From an uncultured Bacteroidota bacterium (GTDB lineage Bacteria > Bacteroidota > Bacteroidia > Chitinophagales > LD1): a DNA stretch of 64,000 nt. Both the position numbers and the translations under genes were made by a program. How positions within the stretch are numbered: the first letter of the stretch is position 1; the number at the start of each line of letters is the position of its first letter. Positions 1-9,563 of the stretch are shown piece by piece. The DNA is taken from positions 21,172-85,171 of the forward strand of contig CALAYL010000005.1 in the NCBI GenBank assembly GCA_937894725.1, read 5' to 3'. Under the pieces are notes generated by a model, which ran no database searches, was not told where the DNA came from, and was given only the letters and a program-made list of their open reading frames with translations.

Positions 1-579
1 GGCATGGAGCTTCGCACTGTATCTGGCGATACTACTGCTTCGTACAATTATTTTCTGTCTGTGCTATTTTCAAATCATGAGTTGGCTATCATGGATTATA
101 ACAGATTGGTCAAAGATTTGAATGGCAAAAGTGTTGCCGATTTTATGTCTGCATTATCTGCTATGTTTACCATTGAAAAAATCTCGTTTGACGATGCCAA
201 ACCTTCAAAGGCAAATCATTTTGGTATGTATATAGCTGGCGAATGGTATAGACTCATAGCTAAAAATAGTATCCTCAAAACAGACCCAATCGGGATCTTA
301 GATGTGAGTTTATTGCAAGATAACGTACTCTCACCACTACTCCATATTACAGACCCTCGTACTAGCGATAGAATCGACTTTGTGGGAGGCATAAGAGGTT
401 TGGCAGGACTACAAAGGCGAGTAGATAGTGGTGAAATGGCGGTGGCCTTTGCACTCTATCCTGTGTCGATAGCGCAGTTGATTTCGATAGCTGACTCGGG
501 CAATGTGATGCCCCCTAAGTCCACTTGGTTTGAGCCAAAATTAAGAGACGGATTGTTTAGTCATTTATTTAGAAGCTAA
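1..579 (+). CDS. DUF1015 family protein, C-terminal part (5' end outside window)
   Basis: The reading frame is open from the first base, so the gene starts upstream of the window. Only about 192 C-terminal residues are visible, whereas DUF1015 proteins are usually about 400 residues. The final third carries the family's conserved stretch: VGGIRGL, then a run ending AVALYPV-like (here AFALYPVS), then MPPKSTWFEPKL and a C-terminal GLFSHLF. The biochemical function of the family is unknown. It is a soluble cytoplasmic-looking protein with no membrane segments in this part. The stop is followed by about 180 bases with no convincing gene before the DUF262 gene. Confidence 0.8.
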   Translation, partial: GMELRTVSGDTTASYNYFLSVLFSNHELAIMDYNRLVKDLNGKSVADFMSALSAMFTIEKISFDDAKPSKANHFGMYIAGEWYRLIAKNSILKTDPIGILDVSLLQDNVLSPLLHITDPRTSDRIDFVGGIRGLAGLQRRVDSGEMAVAFALYPVSIAQLISIADSGNVMPPKSTWFEPKLRDGLFSHLFRS

Positions 580-756
580 ATAGGAGAATTTTCGAGCTTG
601 GTGCATGGTGAAATGTATCGTAATTCTTGTATTAATCCAACCAAAAAAATCCGCAAGTAATTTTGGAATGTAGAAACATGGGGTATTTTTAGATGGTGGG
701 CACTCAATGAAGGACCATAACACTAATAATAAGACTTCTAAAATCACAATAAATAG

Positions 757-2541
757 ATGCAAAAATACGCAGTAAACCAACACTTAATTGAGACACTTTT
801 AGCTTGGGTAAACTCAGGAGAAATAGCAATTCCAGAAATTCAAAGACCGTTCGTTTGGGACAGTTCAAAAGTTCGTGACTTAATGGACAGCTTGTATCAA
901 GGTTATCCAATCGGTTACGTTATCGCTTGGAGAAATCCAAATGTTCGACTGAAAGACGGCAGTTTAAGTGAAGGCAAAAAAATCCTCATTGACGGACAGC
1001 AACGTGTAACAGCTTTGACGGCTGCAATTCTTGGACAATACATAATCAACAAAACATACGAAAGGGTAAAAATCAAAATTGCGTTTCACCCGCTTGACGA
1101 GCGGTTTGAAGTTCAAAACCCTGCAATCCTCAAAGACAAAACTTGGCTTCACGACATTGCCGAAGCAATCAACGGAGACCTATTTGAAATAGCTGAAAAA
1201 TATTTTGAACTCAACCCAGACGTTGACAAAAAGCAAGTTCGAAACGCATTTTCAACTTTGGTAAACATTCCAAAAAAGCAAATCGGACTAATTGAACTTG
1301 CACCTGACTTAGACATTGAAACTGTTACGGAAATTTTTATTCGTATCAATTCAAAAGGCGTTGTTTTAAGTCAAGCGGATTTTGCAATGAGCAAAATCGC
1401 ATCTAACACTGAATACAACGGAAATGAATTACGTAAAGCAATTGATTACTTCTGTCATTTGTGCATTGCACCAGGGTTTTACAAGCACATCGTTGACAAC
1501 GATAAAGATTTTGCAAAGACGGACTACTTCCAAAAACTTCAATGGCTCAAAACTGAAAATGAAGATTTATACGACCCTGACTACAACGACTTAATTCGTG
1601 TAGCGTTTACTTCACAGTTCAACAGAGGACGACTCTCTGATTTAGTAAGTTTACTTTCAGGAAGGAATTTTGAAACTCGAACTTACGAAGATTCAATCGC
1701 TGAACAATCTTTTGCTACCTTAAAAATGGGAGTAAATAGTTTCATAAATGAAACAAATTTCAAACGATTTTTGATGATTGTTAAATCCGCAGGATTTATT
1801 TCGCCAAAACTTATCCGCTCACAAAATGCAATCAATTTCGCATACATTATTTATCTCAAATTAAAAGATTTGGGCGTTAATTCGGTTGCAATTGAAAGCT
1901 ACGTCAGACGTTGGCTAGTCTATTCCATCTTGACAGGTCGGTATTCAGGTTCTCCTGAAAGTGCGTTTGACTTTGACATAAAACAGATTTCTGTAAAACC
2001 GTTTGACGAGTATCTCAAAGAAAAAGAGGACGGAGAATTATCAGACGCATTTTGGAACGCTTCATTACCACAGAGTTTAGACACTTCCGTTGCAAGCAGT
2101 CCATACTTCCACGTTTTCTTGGCTTCACAAGTTAAAGCCAACGACAGAGGATTTTTATCAAAAGATGTTTTAGTAAGCGACTTAATTTCGCTTCGTGGAG
2201 ACATTCACCACTTGTTTCCAAAGGACTATTTGAAAAAGAACGGACTGGACAGAAGCAAATACAATCAAATCGCCAACTACGTTTATATGCAGTCGGAGAT
2301 AAACATTAAGGTTGGCAACAAACCACCAAAGGACTACTTTGAAGTTGTAAAATCACAAATGCTAAACGGCAACCAACAAGTAAGCGGACTTTCAAACGAG
2401 CAACAACTTTTGGACAACTTGAAAATGAATTGTGTGCCGACAGAAATTCAGCAAATGAGCATTGACGATTACAATGACTTTTTGACTTTAAGACGAAAAC
2501 TCATAGCGACAAAAATCAAAGAGTATTACCACTCACTGTAA
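757..2541 (+). CDS. DUF262 / HNH-type (GmrSD-like) protein, candidate anti-phage nuclease
   Basis: This 594-residue protein starts with a DUF262 (GmrS/ParB-like) domain. EIQRPFVW at about residues 27-34 and the hallmark DGQQR motif at 79-83 are typical of the nucleotide-dependent part of GmrSD-type systems. Near the C terminus, HHLFPK at about 484-489 is followed by spaced Asn residues (NYV, INIKVGN) and a PP motif, resembling the DUF1524 HNH-like nuclease half. Both halves of a GmrS-GmrD pair therefore appear in one polypeptide. The family includes type IV restriction enzymes acting on modified phage DNA, so defence is an inference. No partner gene or methylase is adjacent. Asp is encoded almost entirely by GAC here, while neighbouring genes prefer GAT, which suggests horizontal acquisition. 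Confidence 0.8.
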   Translation: MQKYAVNQHLIETLLAWVNSGEIAIPEIQRPFVWDSSKVRDLMDSLYQGYPIGYVIAWRNPNVRLKDGSLSEGKKILIDGQQRVTALTAAILGQYIINKTYERVKIKIAFHPLDERFEVQNPAILKDKTWLHDIAEAINGDLFEIAEKYFELNPDVDKKQVRNAFSTLVNIPKKQIGLIELAPDLDIETVTEIFIRINSKGVVLSQADFAMSKIASNTEYNGNELRKAIDYFCHLCIAPGFYKHIVDNDKDFAKTDYFQKLQWLKTENEDLYDPDYNDLIRVAFTSQFNRGRLSDLVSLLSGRNFETRTYEDSIAEQSFATLKMGVNSFINETNFKRFLMIVKSAGFISPKLIRSQNAINFAYIIYLKLKDLGVNSVAIESYVRRWLVYSILTGRYSGSPESAFDFDIKQISVKPFDEYLKEKEDGELSDAFWNASLPQSLDTSVASSPYFHVFLASQVKANDRGFLSKDVLVSDLISLRGDIHHLFPKDYLKKNGLDRSKYNQIANYVYMQSEINIKVGNKPPKDYFEVVKSQMLNGNQQVSGLSNEQQLLDNLKMNCVPTEIQQMSIDDYNDFLTLRRKLIATKIKEYYHSL

Positions 2542-2560
2542 TAAGGTAAAATGAACTAGC

Positions 2561-2703
2561 TCACCACGGCAGCAAATTCTCAATCCTCAATTTTGCAATT
2601 CTTAATTGCATTAACTTGCTAATTCGCTAATCTACAAATCAATCACCACAGCAGAAAATTCTTAATTGCATTCATAAACCAATTTACTAATCAACAAATC
2701 AAT
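2561..2703 (+). repeat. Imperfect two-copy direct repeat
   Basis: Copy one starts at 2561 and copy two at 2643. Both begin TCACCAC(G/A)GCAG. Both contain AATTCTTAATTGCATT (2597-2612 and 2657-2672) and both end near CAAATCAAT. Copy one carries about 22 extra bases, so the offset shifts from 82 to 60. The second copy runs into, and supplies the stop codon of, the HIT gene on the minus strand. The repeat fills the gap between the apparently foreign DUF262 gene and hit. Confidence 0.6.
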
Positions 2704-3094
2704 CTTCGATTTGCATTCGTATCATATCTGCTATCTGGCTTAATTCCTCTGCGCTAAGCGATAACTTAGGATCAGAAAAATTGATAGCCGACTGATGTAA
2801 AGGAATAAGGTGAATATGGGCATGGGGCACCTCGAGTCCTACCACTGCCATGCCTATGCGGGTACAAGGCACCACTTTTTCAATAGCCCCCGCTATTTTA
2901 CGAGCACACTGCATGAGTTCGATGTAAGTATCTTGAGGTAAGTCGAAAATATAATCCACAGCCATTTTAGGAACTACTAGAGTATGTCCTTTTGACAATG
3001 GGTTGATGTCTAGAAAAGCAAAGCAGAGCTGATTTTCATAAACTTTGTAGCTAGGTATGGTACCGGCTATTATTTTTTCAAAAAGCGTACTCAT
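2699..3094 (-). CDS. HIT family protein (histidine triad nucleotide hydrolase)
   Basis: This 131-residue protein has the histidine triad HAHIHLIPL near residues 90-98, the catalytic signature of the HIT superfamily. These enzymes hydrolyse nucleoside phosphoramidates or dinucleoside polyphosphates through a covalent His-AMP intermediate. The N-terminal FEKIIAGTIPSYKVYE is typical of bacterial Hint-like proteins, and the length is normal. Its ATG overlaps the greA stop by one base (TAATG arrangement), so greA and this gene are probably co-transcribed and translationally coupled. The protein is cytoplasmic. The physiological substrate cannot be told from sequence. Confidence 0.92.
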   Translation of the reverse strand: MSTLFEKIIAGTIPSYKVYENQLCFAFLDINPLSKGHTLVVPKMAVDYIFDLPQDTYIELMQCARKIAGAIEKVVPCTRIGMAVVGLEVPHAHIHLIPLHQSAINFSDPKLSLSAEELSQIADMIRMQIED

Positions 3095-3570
3095 TAGCTT
3101 AAGCTAATATTTAGCACTTCTAACTCCATAGGTCCAGCAGGAGTCTGAGCTACGGCCACATCGCCTATTTCTTTGCCTACCAAAGCTCTGCCGATAGGTG
3201 AGGTAATAGAGATTTTACCCAATTTCACATCTGCCTCTGCCTCGCTTACCAGCGTGAAAACTTGCTTCTTATTTAGCTTTCTATTTTGCACATCTACCTT
3301 CGTCAATATACCCACTTTAGATAAATCAACTTTGGTTTCGTCCATAATACGAGCAGTAGCAAATTGGTTTTCGACAGCGGCTATCTTCGCTTCGAGCAAT
3401 GCCAGCTCTTCGCGTGCTGCGTGATATTCGGCATTTTCAGATAAGTCGCCTTTTTCTCTAGCTTCTGCTATTGCTTTAGATACATTTGGCCTCTTTACGG
3501 TTTTCATTTCCTTTAGTTCACGCTCTAGGGCTTCGTAGCCATCCTTAGTCATATAGTGTATGTCTGACAT
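3094..3570 (-). CDS. greA: Transcription elongation factor GreA
   Basis: This 158-residue protein matches GreA over its whole length. The N-terminal coiled coil carries the signature region RPNVSKAIAEAREKGDLSEN followed by AEYHAAREE, and the C-terminal FKBP-like domain includes ITSPIGRALVGKEIGD. GreA enters the RNA polymerase secondary channel and stimulates cleavage of backtracked transcripts. The acidic pair of the coiled-coil tip (D and E in GDLSEN) is present. The gene is first in a two-gene unit with the HIT gene. An intrinsic terminator at 3600-3631 separates it from the PorV-OmpA gene upstream. Confidence 0.97.
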   Translation of the reverse strand: MSDIHYMTKDGYEALERELKEMKTVKRPNVSKAIAEAREKGDLSENAEYHAAREELALLEAKIAAVENQFATARIMDETKVDLSKVGILTKVDVQNRKLNKKQVFTLVSEAEADVKLGKISITSPIGRALVGKEIGDVAVAQTPAGPMELEVLNISLS

Positions 3571-3599
3571 TTGGTTAGATTTTTATGTTTAAAAAAAAT

Positions 3600-3631
3600 A
3601 CTAAAACGCCCCTAAAAAAGGGCGTTTTAGT
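3600..3631 (-). terminator. Rho-independent terminator after the PorV-OmpA gene
   Basis: A perfect 12-bp stem (ACTAAAACGCCC at 3600-3611 pairs with 3620-3631) encloses an 8-base loop. On the minus strand the hairpin is followed by a run of seven or more T, read as AAAAAAAA at about 3591-3599 on the plus strand. It lies 46 bases past the stop of the PorV-OmpA gene and upstream of greA, so it ends the TonB-receptor/T9SS operon. Confidence 0.88.
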
Positions 3632-3676
3632 GTGATAATAAATTTAAGTTGTGATTAGGAGAGAGCCAAATATCGA

Positions 3677-5455
3677 CTAGTCCAACATTTTGATTTCGAC
3701 ACGTCTGTTTTTAGCTCTTCCAGCCTCTGAGTCGTTTTTATATTTAGGTTTTGTTTCGCCAAATCCAGTTGCAGTAACTCTCGCTGATTTTATTTCTTTA
3801 GAAACAAAATACGCTTTTACCGCATCAGCTCTATCTTGCGACAATTTCAAGTTATTAGCATCATCGCCTACATCATCAGTATGACCTTCGAGTTTTAGGC
3901 TATATCCTAAATTTTGCTTCATGAGATTCACTAGATAGTTTAAGTAAGGATACGATTTTTTCTGGATAATGTTTGAGCCAGTCTCAAACTGTACAAGGTC
4001 ATAGTCGTTAAATTGTAAAATTTTATGACCATCTTCTACTACCGTGTCGATTTTGGATCCTTTATAGTTAGTTTCTTCCATTTTAGTAGGTACTAATATG
4101 GTATCTACTTGTACTACTATTTTGGTTTCTACTACAGTATCTATTTTCACTATTGGTGTGTTAGCTTTGATAGTAAGTTGCTCGTTAGATTTCATTAGAG
4201 AGTCTATCATCGATTGCTTTTCTACCAATTCTTCTTCTGCGCGCTTCTTTCCTTTCTTGCTTGTAGATTTTGAAGACTTAGCAGACTTATCATCATCGTA
4301 TGCGCTAGATTTTGAACTAGACTCATCATTGTCTTTGTCTTTCTTAGCATCTCCTAAATTGAACCGCACACCTACGGTATGAGTTCCTTTGAAGTTTGTG
4401 TTGAGCGCTGTCATTCTATAGCCATAGTCAATCCCAATAGCACCTCCAGTGCCGTCTTTTTTGAGCGGTATATTTACACTCATACCTGCTGCTAGTCCAT
4501 TATACGCGCTAGTATTAGTTGATTGCTTAAAGATACCTTTTTCCATTCTATATGCAGCTCTCAGCATAAACATTTCTTTAAAAGAAAACTCTGCCCCTAA
4601 ACCGTAGTTGTCGTTTCCATAGGCATTAGCAGTATACTGCACCATAGGTGTAAGACGGAAGTTTTGAGTAAATACCTCTGGCGCTAATTCGATTTCGCGA
4701 CCGAAATAAAAATCATAAGATAAGCCGATATTGAGTTGTATAGGCAATTCAAATTTTGCTGATTTACGATCTACCTCAATGCTATATCCGGCTTCTGTAG
4801 GTCCATCTACACCTAGCCCATCTCCACGATATTTAAGTGGTGTACCAATATTTCTAAGCGATACGCCAAAGTGAAAGTTTTGTTTTTTACCAGTGGTATA
4901 TTGCAATCCTGCATCAAAACTAAACCCTGTGGCATTGATATTCTGAATACCCTCTGTGATAAGTCTTACGGTTACTCCTCCTGTGATTACGTTATCGCCA
5001 GTGAGTTTGGTAGAACCTAGTGCAAAGTTTTTAGCATAGCTCAATCCGATATTGAGGAATGTAGGCGAAAACGTACCTAATCCACCTTCTGGTGAGTTGG
5101 TAGTGGTTCTATCGATTTTTCCAAAACTAAGAGAATTGATAGTGACTGCAAAAGCGTTGTTTTTGATACGCTGCGCAAAACCACCCTGCACTACGGTAAC
5201 TCCACCGCCTGTAAGTAGTGAGGTATAAGCGCCTATAATCTCTGTTCTTCTCACATAAGCTAGACCAGCAGGATTCAATCTTTCGGCCTCTAGCCCTTTT
5301 ACAGATGCGCAATTCAACGCCCAAAGACCCGCTGACCGAGCATATCCGTTTATGTTTAACTCTACTGCACCTGCCTCTCCTTTTCTATCTGGATTACCTG
5401 CAAAAGTAGATATGCTAAGTGCACAAAAAGTAAGACCTATTAAAACTTTATTCAT
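3677..5455 (-). CDS. PorV/PorQ-like outer-membrane barrel fused to an OmpA peptidoglycan-binding domain
   Basis: The start is the ATG at 5455, which gives a clean signal peptide (MNKVLIGLTFCALSISTFAG). Further upstream in-frame codons run into the previous gene. Residues of about 20-375 resemble the PorV/PorQ family of T9SS barrels, with an early NPAGLA motif and many amphipathic strands. A charged, low-complexity Ser/Lys/Asp linker with a short coiled coil follows (about 380-470). The last 110 residues are an OmpA domain with the EGHTDD, DRADAVKAY and NRRVEIK motifs. Such domains bind peptidoglycan non-covalently. PorV in other species shuttles T9SS cargo to the attachment complex. The fused anchor is unusual. 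It is the last gene of an operon with a T9SS cargo protein and a TonB receptor, 29 bases after the cargo gene. Confidence 0.78.
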   Translation of the reverse strand: MNKVLIGLTFCALSISTFAGNPDRKGEAGAVELNINGYARSAGLWALNCASVKGLEAERLNPAGLAYVRRTEIIGAYTSLLTGGGVTVVQGGFAQRIKNNAFAVTINSLSFGKIDRTTTNSPEGGLGTFSPTFLNIGLSYAKNFALGSTKLTGDNVITGGVTVRLITEGIQNINATGFSFDAGLQYTTGKKQNFHFGVSLRNIGTPLKYRGDGLGVDGPTEAGYSIEVDRKSAKFELPIQLNIGLSYDFYFGREIELAPEVFTQNFRLTPMVQYTANAYGNDNYGLGAEFSFKEMFMLRAAYRMEKGIFKQSTNTSAYNGLAAGMSVNIPLKKDGTGGAIGIDYGYRMTALNTNFKGTHTVGVRFNLGDAKKDKDNDESSSKSSAYDDDKSAKSSKSTSKKGKKRAEEELVEKQSMIDSLMKSNEQLTIKANTPIVKIDTVVETKIVVQVDTILVPTKMEETNYKGSKIDTVVEDGHKILQFNDYDLVQFETGSNIIQKKSYPYLNYLVNLMKQNLGYSLKLEGHTDDVGDDANNLKLSQDRADAVKAYFVSKEIKSARVTATGFGETKPKYKNDSEAGRAKNRRVEIKMLD

Positions 5456-5484
5456 CGCTATATTTTTATTATTCAAACTATTTT

Positions 5485-8400
5485 TTAGAAGCTGGATACA
5501 TCGGCAGGGCGCATGGTGCCAAACCATTTTAGTATTTTATGCCCTATGCCTGGTGCATTTACATCAAAAAGGTAAACCCCACTAGATACCGGTATATTCT
5601 TCTCGTTCTTCAAATCCCACTCAGCTGAATTATCTAAGTTGGTTGGGCTAATATCCACGTTTACACCATCAGAAATATCGATTTTTTTCTGTGTGATTGG
5701 GTCAATATCATTGATACCTACTGATCTTCGTATAGTACGTACTAGTGTACCATCAAGTGAATAGATATTAATGGTGCAGTTATTAGGAAGATTAGTTATC
5801 TTGATGCGTGTGTCAGCAGCATTTCGCTCATAAGCAGAATAGGCAAGGTATGGATTTGGCACTATGCGTATCAAATCCAAGGCAGTTTTCGCCACTTCTT
5901 TATTTTCCTGCTTAGCACCAATTCCTTTAGTACTAAATATATAGGTTGGGGTATCTTGAGCAGTAGCTGTATTGAATACACCAAAAGGCTTTTGCACTCT
6001 AAGCGCTATCTTCACTTCGCTTGGTATCAAACCATCTGCCAATGATTTCAGTTGGAATTTTTTAGACAAAATAGGTATAGAGGTGTACATAATCTGACGG
6101 TATATATCTCTGTAGGCCGTTGGATAAGAAATGTTTGGATTTGTAGAGATTTTGTCATAATACTTAAGCAAGGTATCTTGCATAGCTTGACCTCCATCGT
6201 ATGGTGTTTCCATTACATAGATAAAATGTTTACCGCCAAAATATGGCAACTGCGGAATGGTACCTCCTACATTGAGTTCATCAAGTTCTACATTGGTAGG
6301 GTTCCAAAGCATATCTCTACCATTTTGATTTCCCCATTCTGAAGCTTCACCAAAAGCAACATTTAATCGCTGACCTGTTTCTATATTGATAGCATATCCA
6401 GGAAACCATGAGCGACCTACATCTTGGATACCTAATACAGGGTCTTTGAAAAAGCCGTTTCCATCCTTATCTTTTGAATATGCCATTCGTATTTGTCCTT
6501 TACGTGCATTTTTTCCATTTGGTGCTATGCTAGCCCCTTGGTTGGTACCATCTTCTTCGCCAGTTTCAAATACCACACATTGCGACCATTTAGATTTATC
6601 TGAGGTAAGTACGATATCTACACTTTGCAATCTATCTAAGGTGTTCTCTGGTGGAATCTGAGTAGCATATTTATCCCATTTGAATCCAGGTCCATACACA
6701 GCTACTGGTGTAGTGGCGGTAGGAGTACCTATAAAGTGATAGTTTGCAGCTAAACAATATGGTGCCCATGTGCCTCCTGCTATTCCTTCAAAAAGTTTAT
6801 CGGGGTCAGTTTGGTAATCTGTACCGCCTACTAAATAATAATTATCATCAAAAACTTCTGCCAAAGGATCTGGATTAGCACCTCGTCTTAATCGATATGT
6901 ACCTGACCTTATCCAATTGGAAGCATCTGCTTGACCATTATCTTTTACAAAAGATAGCCATTTTTCATTGGGGTTACTAAACGTGATAGTTCCATTGATA
7001 GCCCCATATACAGGTGCATTAGACCCTCTGATAATATATGATGGGTTTGGAGTACCTACACGAAGAGAGAATCCATAATCTACTTCAGGTGAAGCACTAC
7101 CAATGATTTGCTGGTAAGGTACATCTACATTTCTGTCCGAAGCTATCTTAATATTATTGGTAAGGTCTGTAAGTTCCCAAGTGCCTGCACCAGAGATTTT
7201 TCGACCATTTTGGTAGGTCGAGTCATATATTTTGAGCATAAAGTCAGCTTCTTTCAATGCTATGGGGTCAGTAACTTTAAATCCTAGTGGATCAAGCCCT
7301 TTTTTGTAAACAAGGCTATCGTATTGGAATGTACCACTACTCATGATTTTCTCAATGGTAGCATTATCCAAGTGTACCTCATTTCCCCCATTTCCACTTC
7401 CTCCTATACGTGTTACTTGCACAGCCTCTCCCCACTCAGCGCCCAGTGTTGTACCATCGTTTCTCGGATCACTTATGTGAGGTATTGCAGAATAAATAGC
7501 TGGATTTCCTCTACCTTGAAGGTATTGGGTAAGCTGGCCACCTGCGCTTGGCACTGCTGGGTCATAGTTCTTGAAACTATTGCTTGCGTAAGCAATGGCT
7601 CTATAGTAATACGTTTTATGATTGACTAAATCAGTGTTTTTCAAAAAGTCCTTGGTTACTCGAATAGAGTGTTCTATACCGTTATCAAGACCTTCAACTT
7701 TAATTTTAGGTATCAACACACCTAATGAAGCATCTTTTTCGAAGTTTACAAGGCGTTTTACTCCGTCTTTAACATCAAATTGCGCTATTAATTTAGCCTT
7801 ATCGCTATTGTTCAAGTCATCTTCACTAGCAGAAACAGTTGCATCTACTACTTGATAAATTTTATATCCTTGAAAAGTATAGGTAGAATCACTCACTCCT
7901 CTAACAAATCCAGTTTGGGTTATTATCGTTTGATCTACTGCATTATAAGTCTCCCCTACATTGTTTCCAGATGTGTTTACCAGATTAATAATGAGTTCTT
8001 TATCTAGCTCTCTGATTTTAAGTGTAGGTGCATCTGGACCATCTACAAGTTTAAAACAGCTATTGAACAAAGCTTGCGCTTTATCATCTGCCTGGCCAAT
8101 GGTATTACTAAAATTCGGACATACTCCTACACCTCCTTGTGGTCGAACAAAAACAACGCCAACAGTAACCGTTTGCGCTTGATTAGGTAAAAATGTGAAT
8201 GGTCCAGAGGTGAGTAACATACGTCTATCATCGCCAGGTATAGCTGCTCCAACCTGTGGATTACACTCGCTCCATTGTGATGCAGTAGATGGGTCTCCAG
8301 GATATACAAATTTTGTAGGTACACTTCCTCCATATCCATTTCCTCCATAAGAAAAGATAGATCCATCTTTCCAAAATCCTTCTTGGTAACTACGATATTG

Positions 8401-9543
8401 AACGGCAGACTGGGGGTCAGTCTGTGGGCCAGAAGCACCATTGTTGAAATAGTTGAATCGGGTAAGTCCTAACTGCTTTCCATTTGTATCGATCGGTCCT
8501 TCAAAAAAGTCAAAACCTAACATAGGTATGTCTGTACCATATCCCAAAGTACCTGTATTACAGCCATTAGGGTCAACTAATCGACTGTTGTAAACTACAC
8601 CTAAACTTCGGGTAGTATCACAACCTAGTCTATCGTCATTGTAGCAACCTAAGTCTGGATCCACAAACTGAGAAACATAAGTTTGACTAAGTCCAGAACC
8701 TGACTTGTTCACTATATTATAGGTATAGAACGTCATGTTATTGATCTCATCTGTAGTTTGGAAAGCAAAAGCAAGTGCGTTGATTTGAACGCCCATAGGC
8801 TGTGAGCTTGTCTCTGTGTGCGTATTACCTTTGTCATTGATAACCCAAAAAGTCATTTGATCGGCAAACGCCTCACTACAATCTTTGATGATTGGAAAAT
8901 CTCCTTTCAATGGGTTATATATGCCATCTTTATCAAAATCAAAAAATGGGGCTAAGTTTTGATTCATGTCGTATCCTTTTGTCGTCAATGCAGAGTTTCC
9001 CTTGCCTGGCCACAATGATATCGATTGAGGAACTTCACTTGCTGCTAGCACATTTCCATTTGCTTTAAACTTAGTTTGCATTTTAGCGATATCTTGACCA
9101 AATACGGTAAAGTGCTTATCCCATTGATTACACACTGCTTGACCTACATTGCCTGTATTGTCTAATGGGCCAGAATAAAAGTCGGAATTTCCTTGACGGA
9201 ATCGCTGTGCAGCCAATTTGAGATTACCTCCTGCATCCTTGGCTGAAAGCCATATTGCTCCTGCAAAGATCGCATGAATCCCAACACTAGTGCCATCACC
9301 TTTAGGCACTTCATATTTAGCTTTATCAAAATCCCACCAAAGATCGCCAGCCGCTAGTAATCGACAACGAACGTTATTGATGTCTAAGTCAGCTTGTGAT
9401 ACGGGTATTCTACAATCTCCGCTTTCGGTCTTGTACGCTGTTGTTGCATTATTATTTCTGGGCGTAGCACCACCTATGATGGCCATAGCATTGCCTGCTA
9501 TAAAAAGAGCAAGGACAGCGGTTGCAAAAATTCTATTTCTCAT
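5485..9543 (-). CDS. Large secreted surface protein with C-terminal T9SS sorting domain
   Basis: This 1352-residue protein has a signal peptide (MRNRIFATAVLALFIAGNAMA) and a long extracellular-type body rich in Asn, Gly, Tyr and Asp with no membrane segments. The C terminus has the features of a T9SS target domain: RIVPNPY, then KITNLPNNCTINIYSLDG, a EWDLKNEKNIPVSSGVYLF stretch and a final beta-rich segment. It is predicted to cross the outer membrane through the type IX system and stay on the surface. It lies between a TonB receptor (20 bases upstream) and a PorV-OmpA protein (29 bases downstream), so the three products may form one surface complex. I recognise no enzymatic motif, so the role of the body is unknown. 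Confidence 0.8.
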   Translation of the reverse strand: MRNRIFATAVLALFIAGNAMAIIGGATPRNNNATTAYKTESGDCRIPVSQADLDINNVRCRLLAAGDLWWDFDKAKYEVPKGDGTSVGIHAIFAGAIWLSAKDAGGNLKLAAQRFRQGNSDFYSGPLDNTGNVGQAVCNQWDKHFTVFGQDIAKMQTKFKANGNVLAASEVPQSISLWPGKGNSALTTKGYDMNQNLAPFFDFDKDGIYNPLKGDFPIIKDCSEAFADQMTFWVINDKGNTHTETSSQPMGVQINALAFAFQTTDEINNMTFYTYNIVNKSGSGLSQTYVSQFVDPDLGCYNDDRLGCDTTRSLGVVYNSRLVDPNGCNTGTLGYGTDIPMLGFDFFEGPIDTNGKQLGLTRFNYFNNGASGPQTDPQSAVQYRSYQEGFWKDGSIFSYGGNGYGGSVPTKFVYPGDPSTASQWSECNPQVGAAIPGDDRRMLLTSGPFTFLPNQAQTVTVGVVFVRPQGGVGVCPNFSNTIGQADDKAQALFNSCFKLVDGPDAPTLKIRELDKELIINLVNTSGNNVGETYNAVDQTIITQTGFVRGVSDSTYTFQGYKIYQVVDATVSASEDDLNNSDKAKLIAQFDVKDGVKRLVNFEKDASLGVLIPKIKVEGLDNGIEHSIRVTKDFLKNTDLVNHKTYYYRAIAYASNSFKNYDPAVPSAGGQLTQYLQGRGNPAIYSAIPHISDPRNDGTTLGAEWGEAVQVTRIGGSGNGGNEVHLDNATIEKIMSSGTFQYDSLVYKKGLDPLGFKVTDPIALKEADFMLKIYDSTYQNGRKISGAGTWELTDLTNNIKIASDRNVDVPYQQIIGSASPEVDYGFSLRVGTPNPSYIIRGSNAPVYGAINGTITFSNPNEKWLSFVKDNGQADASNWIRSGTYRLRRGANPDPLAEVFDDNYYLVGGTDYQTDPDKLFEGIAGGTWAPYCLAANYHFIGTPTATTPVAVYGPGFKWDKYATQIPPENTLDRLQSVDIVLTSDKSKWSQCVVFETGEEDGTNQGASIAPNGKNARKGQIRMAYSKDKDGNGFFKDPVLGIQDVGRSWFPGYAINIETGQRLNVAFGEASEWGNQNGRDMLWNPTNVELDELNVGGTIPQLPYFGGKHFIYVMETPYDGGQAMQDTLLKYYDKISTNPNISYPTAYRDIYRQIMYTSIPILSKKFQLKSLADGLIPSEVKIALRVQKPFGVFNTATAQDTPTYIFSTKGIGAKQENKEVAKTALDLIRIVPNPYLAYSAYERNAADTRIKITNLPNNCTINIYSLDGTLVRTIRRSVGINDIDPITQKKIDISDGVNVDISPTNLDNSAEWDLKNEKNIPVSSGVYLFDVNAPGIGHKILKWFGTMRPADVSSF

Positions 9544-9563
9544 ATTCTTACTTTTAAACTATT

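Noticed and set aside
565..783. 72-residue minus-strand open frame in the gap after the DUF1015 gene
   Set aside because: It spans an intergenic region and the start of the DUF262 gene, has low-complexity hydrophobic sequence and no recognisable motif.
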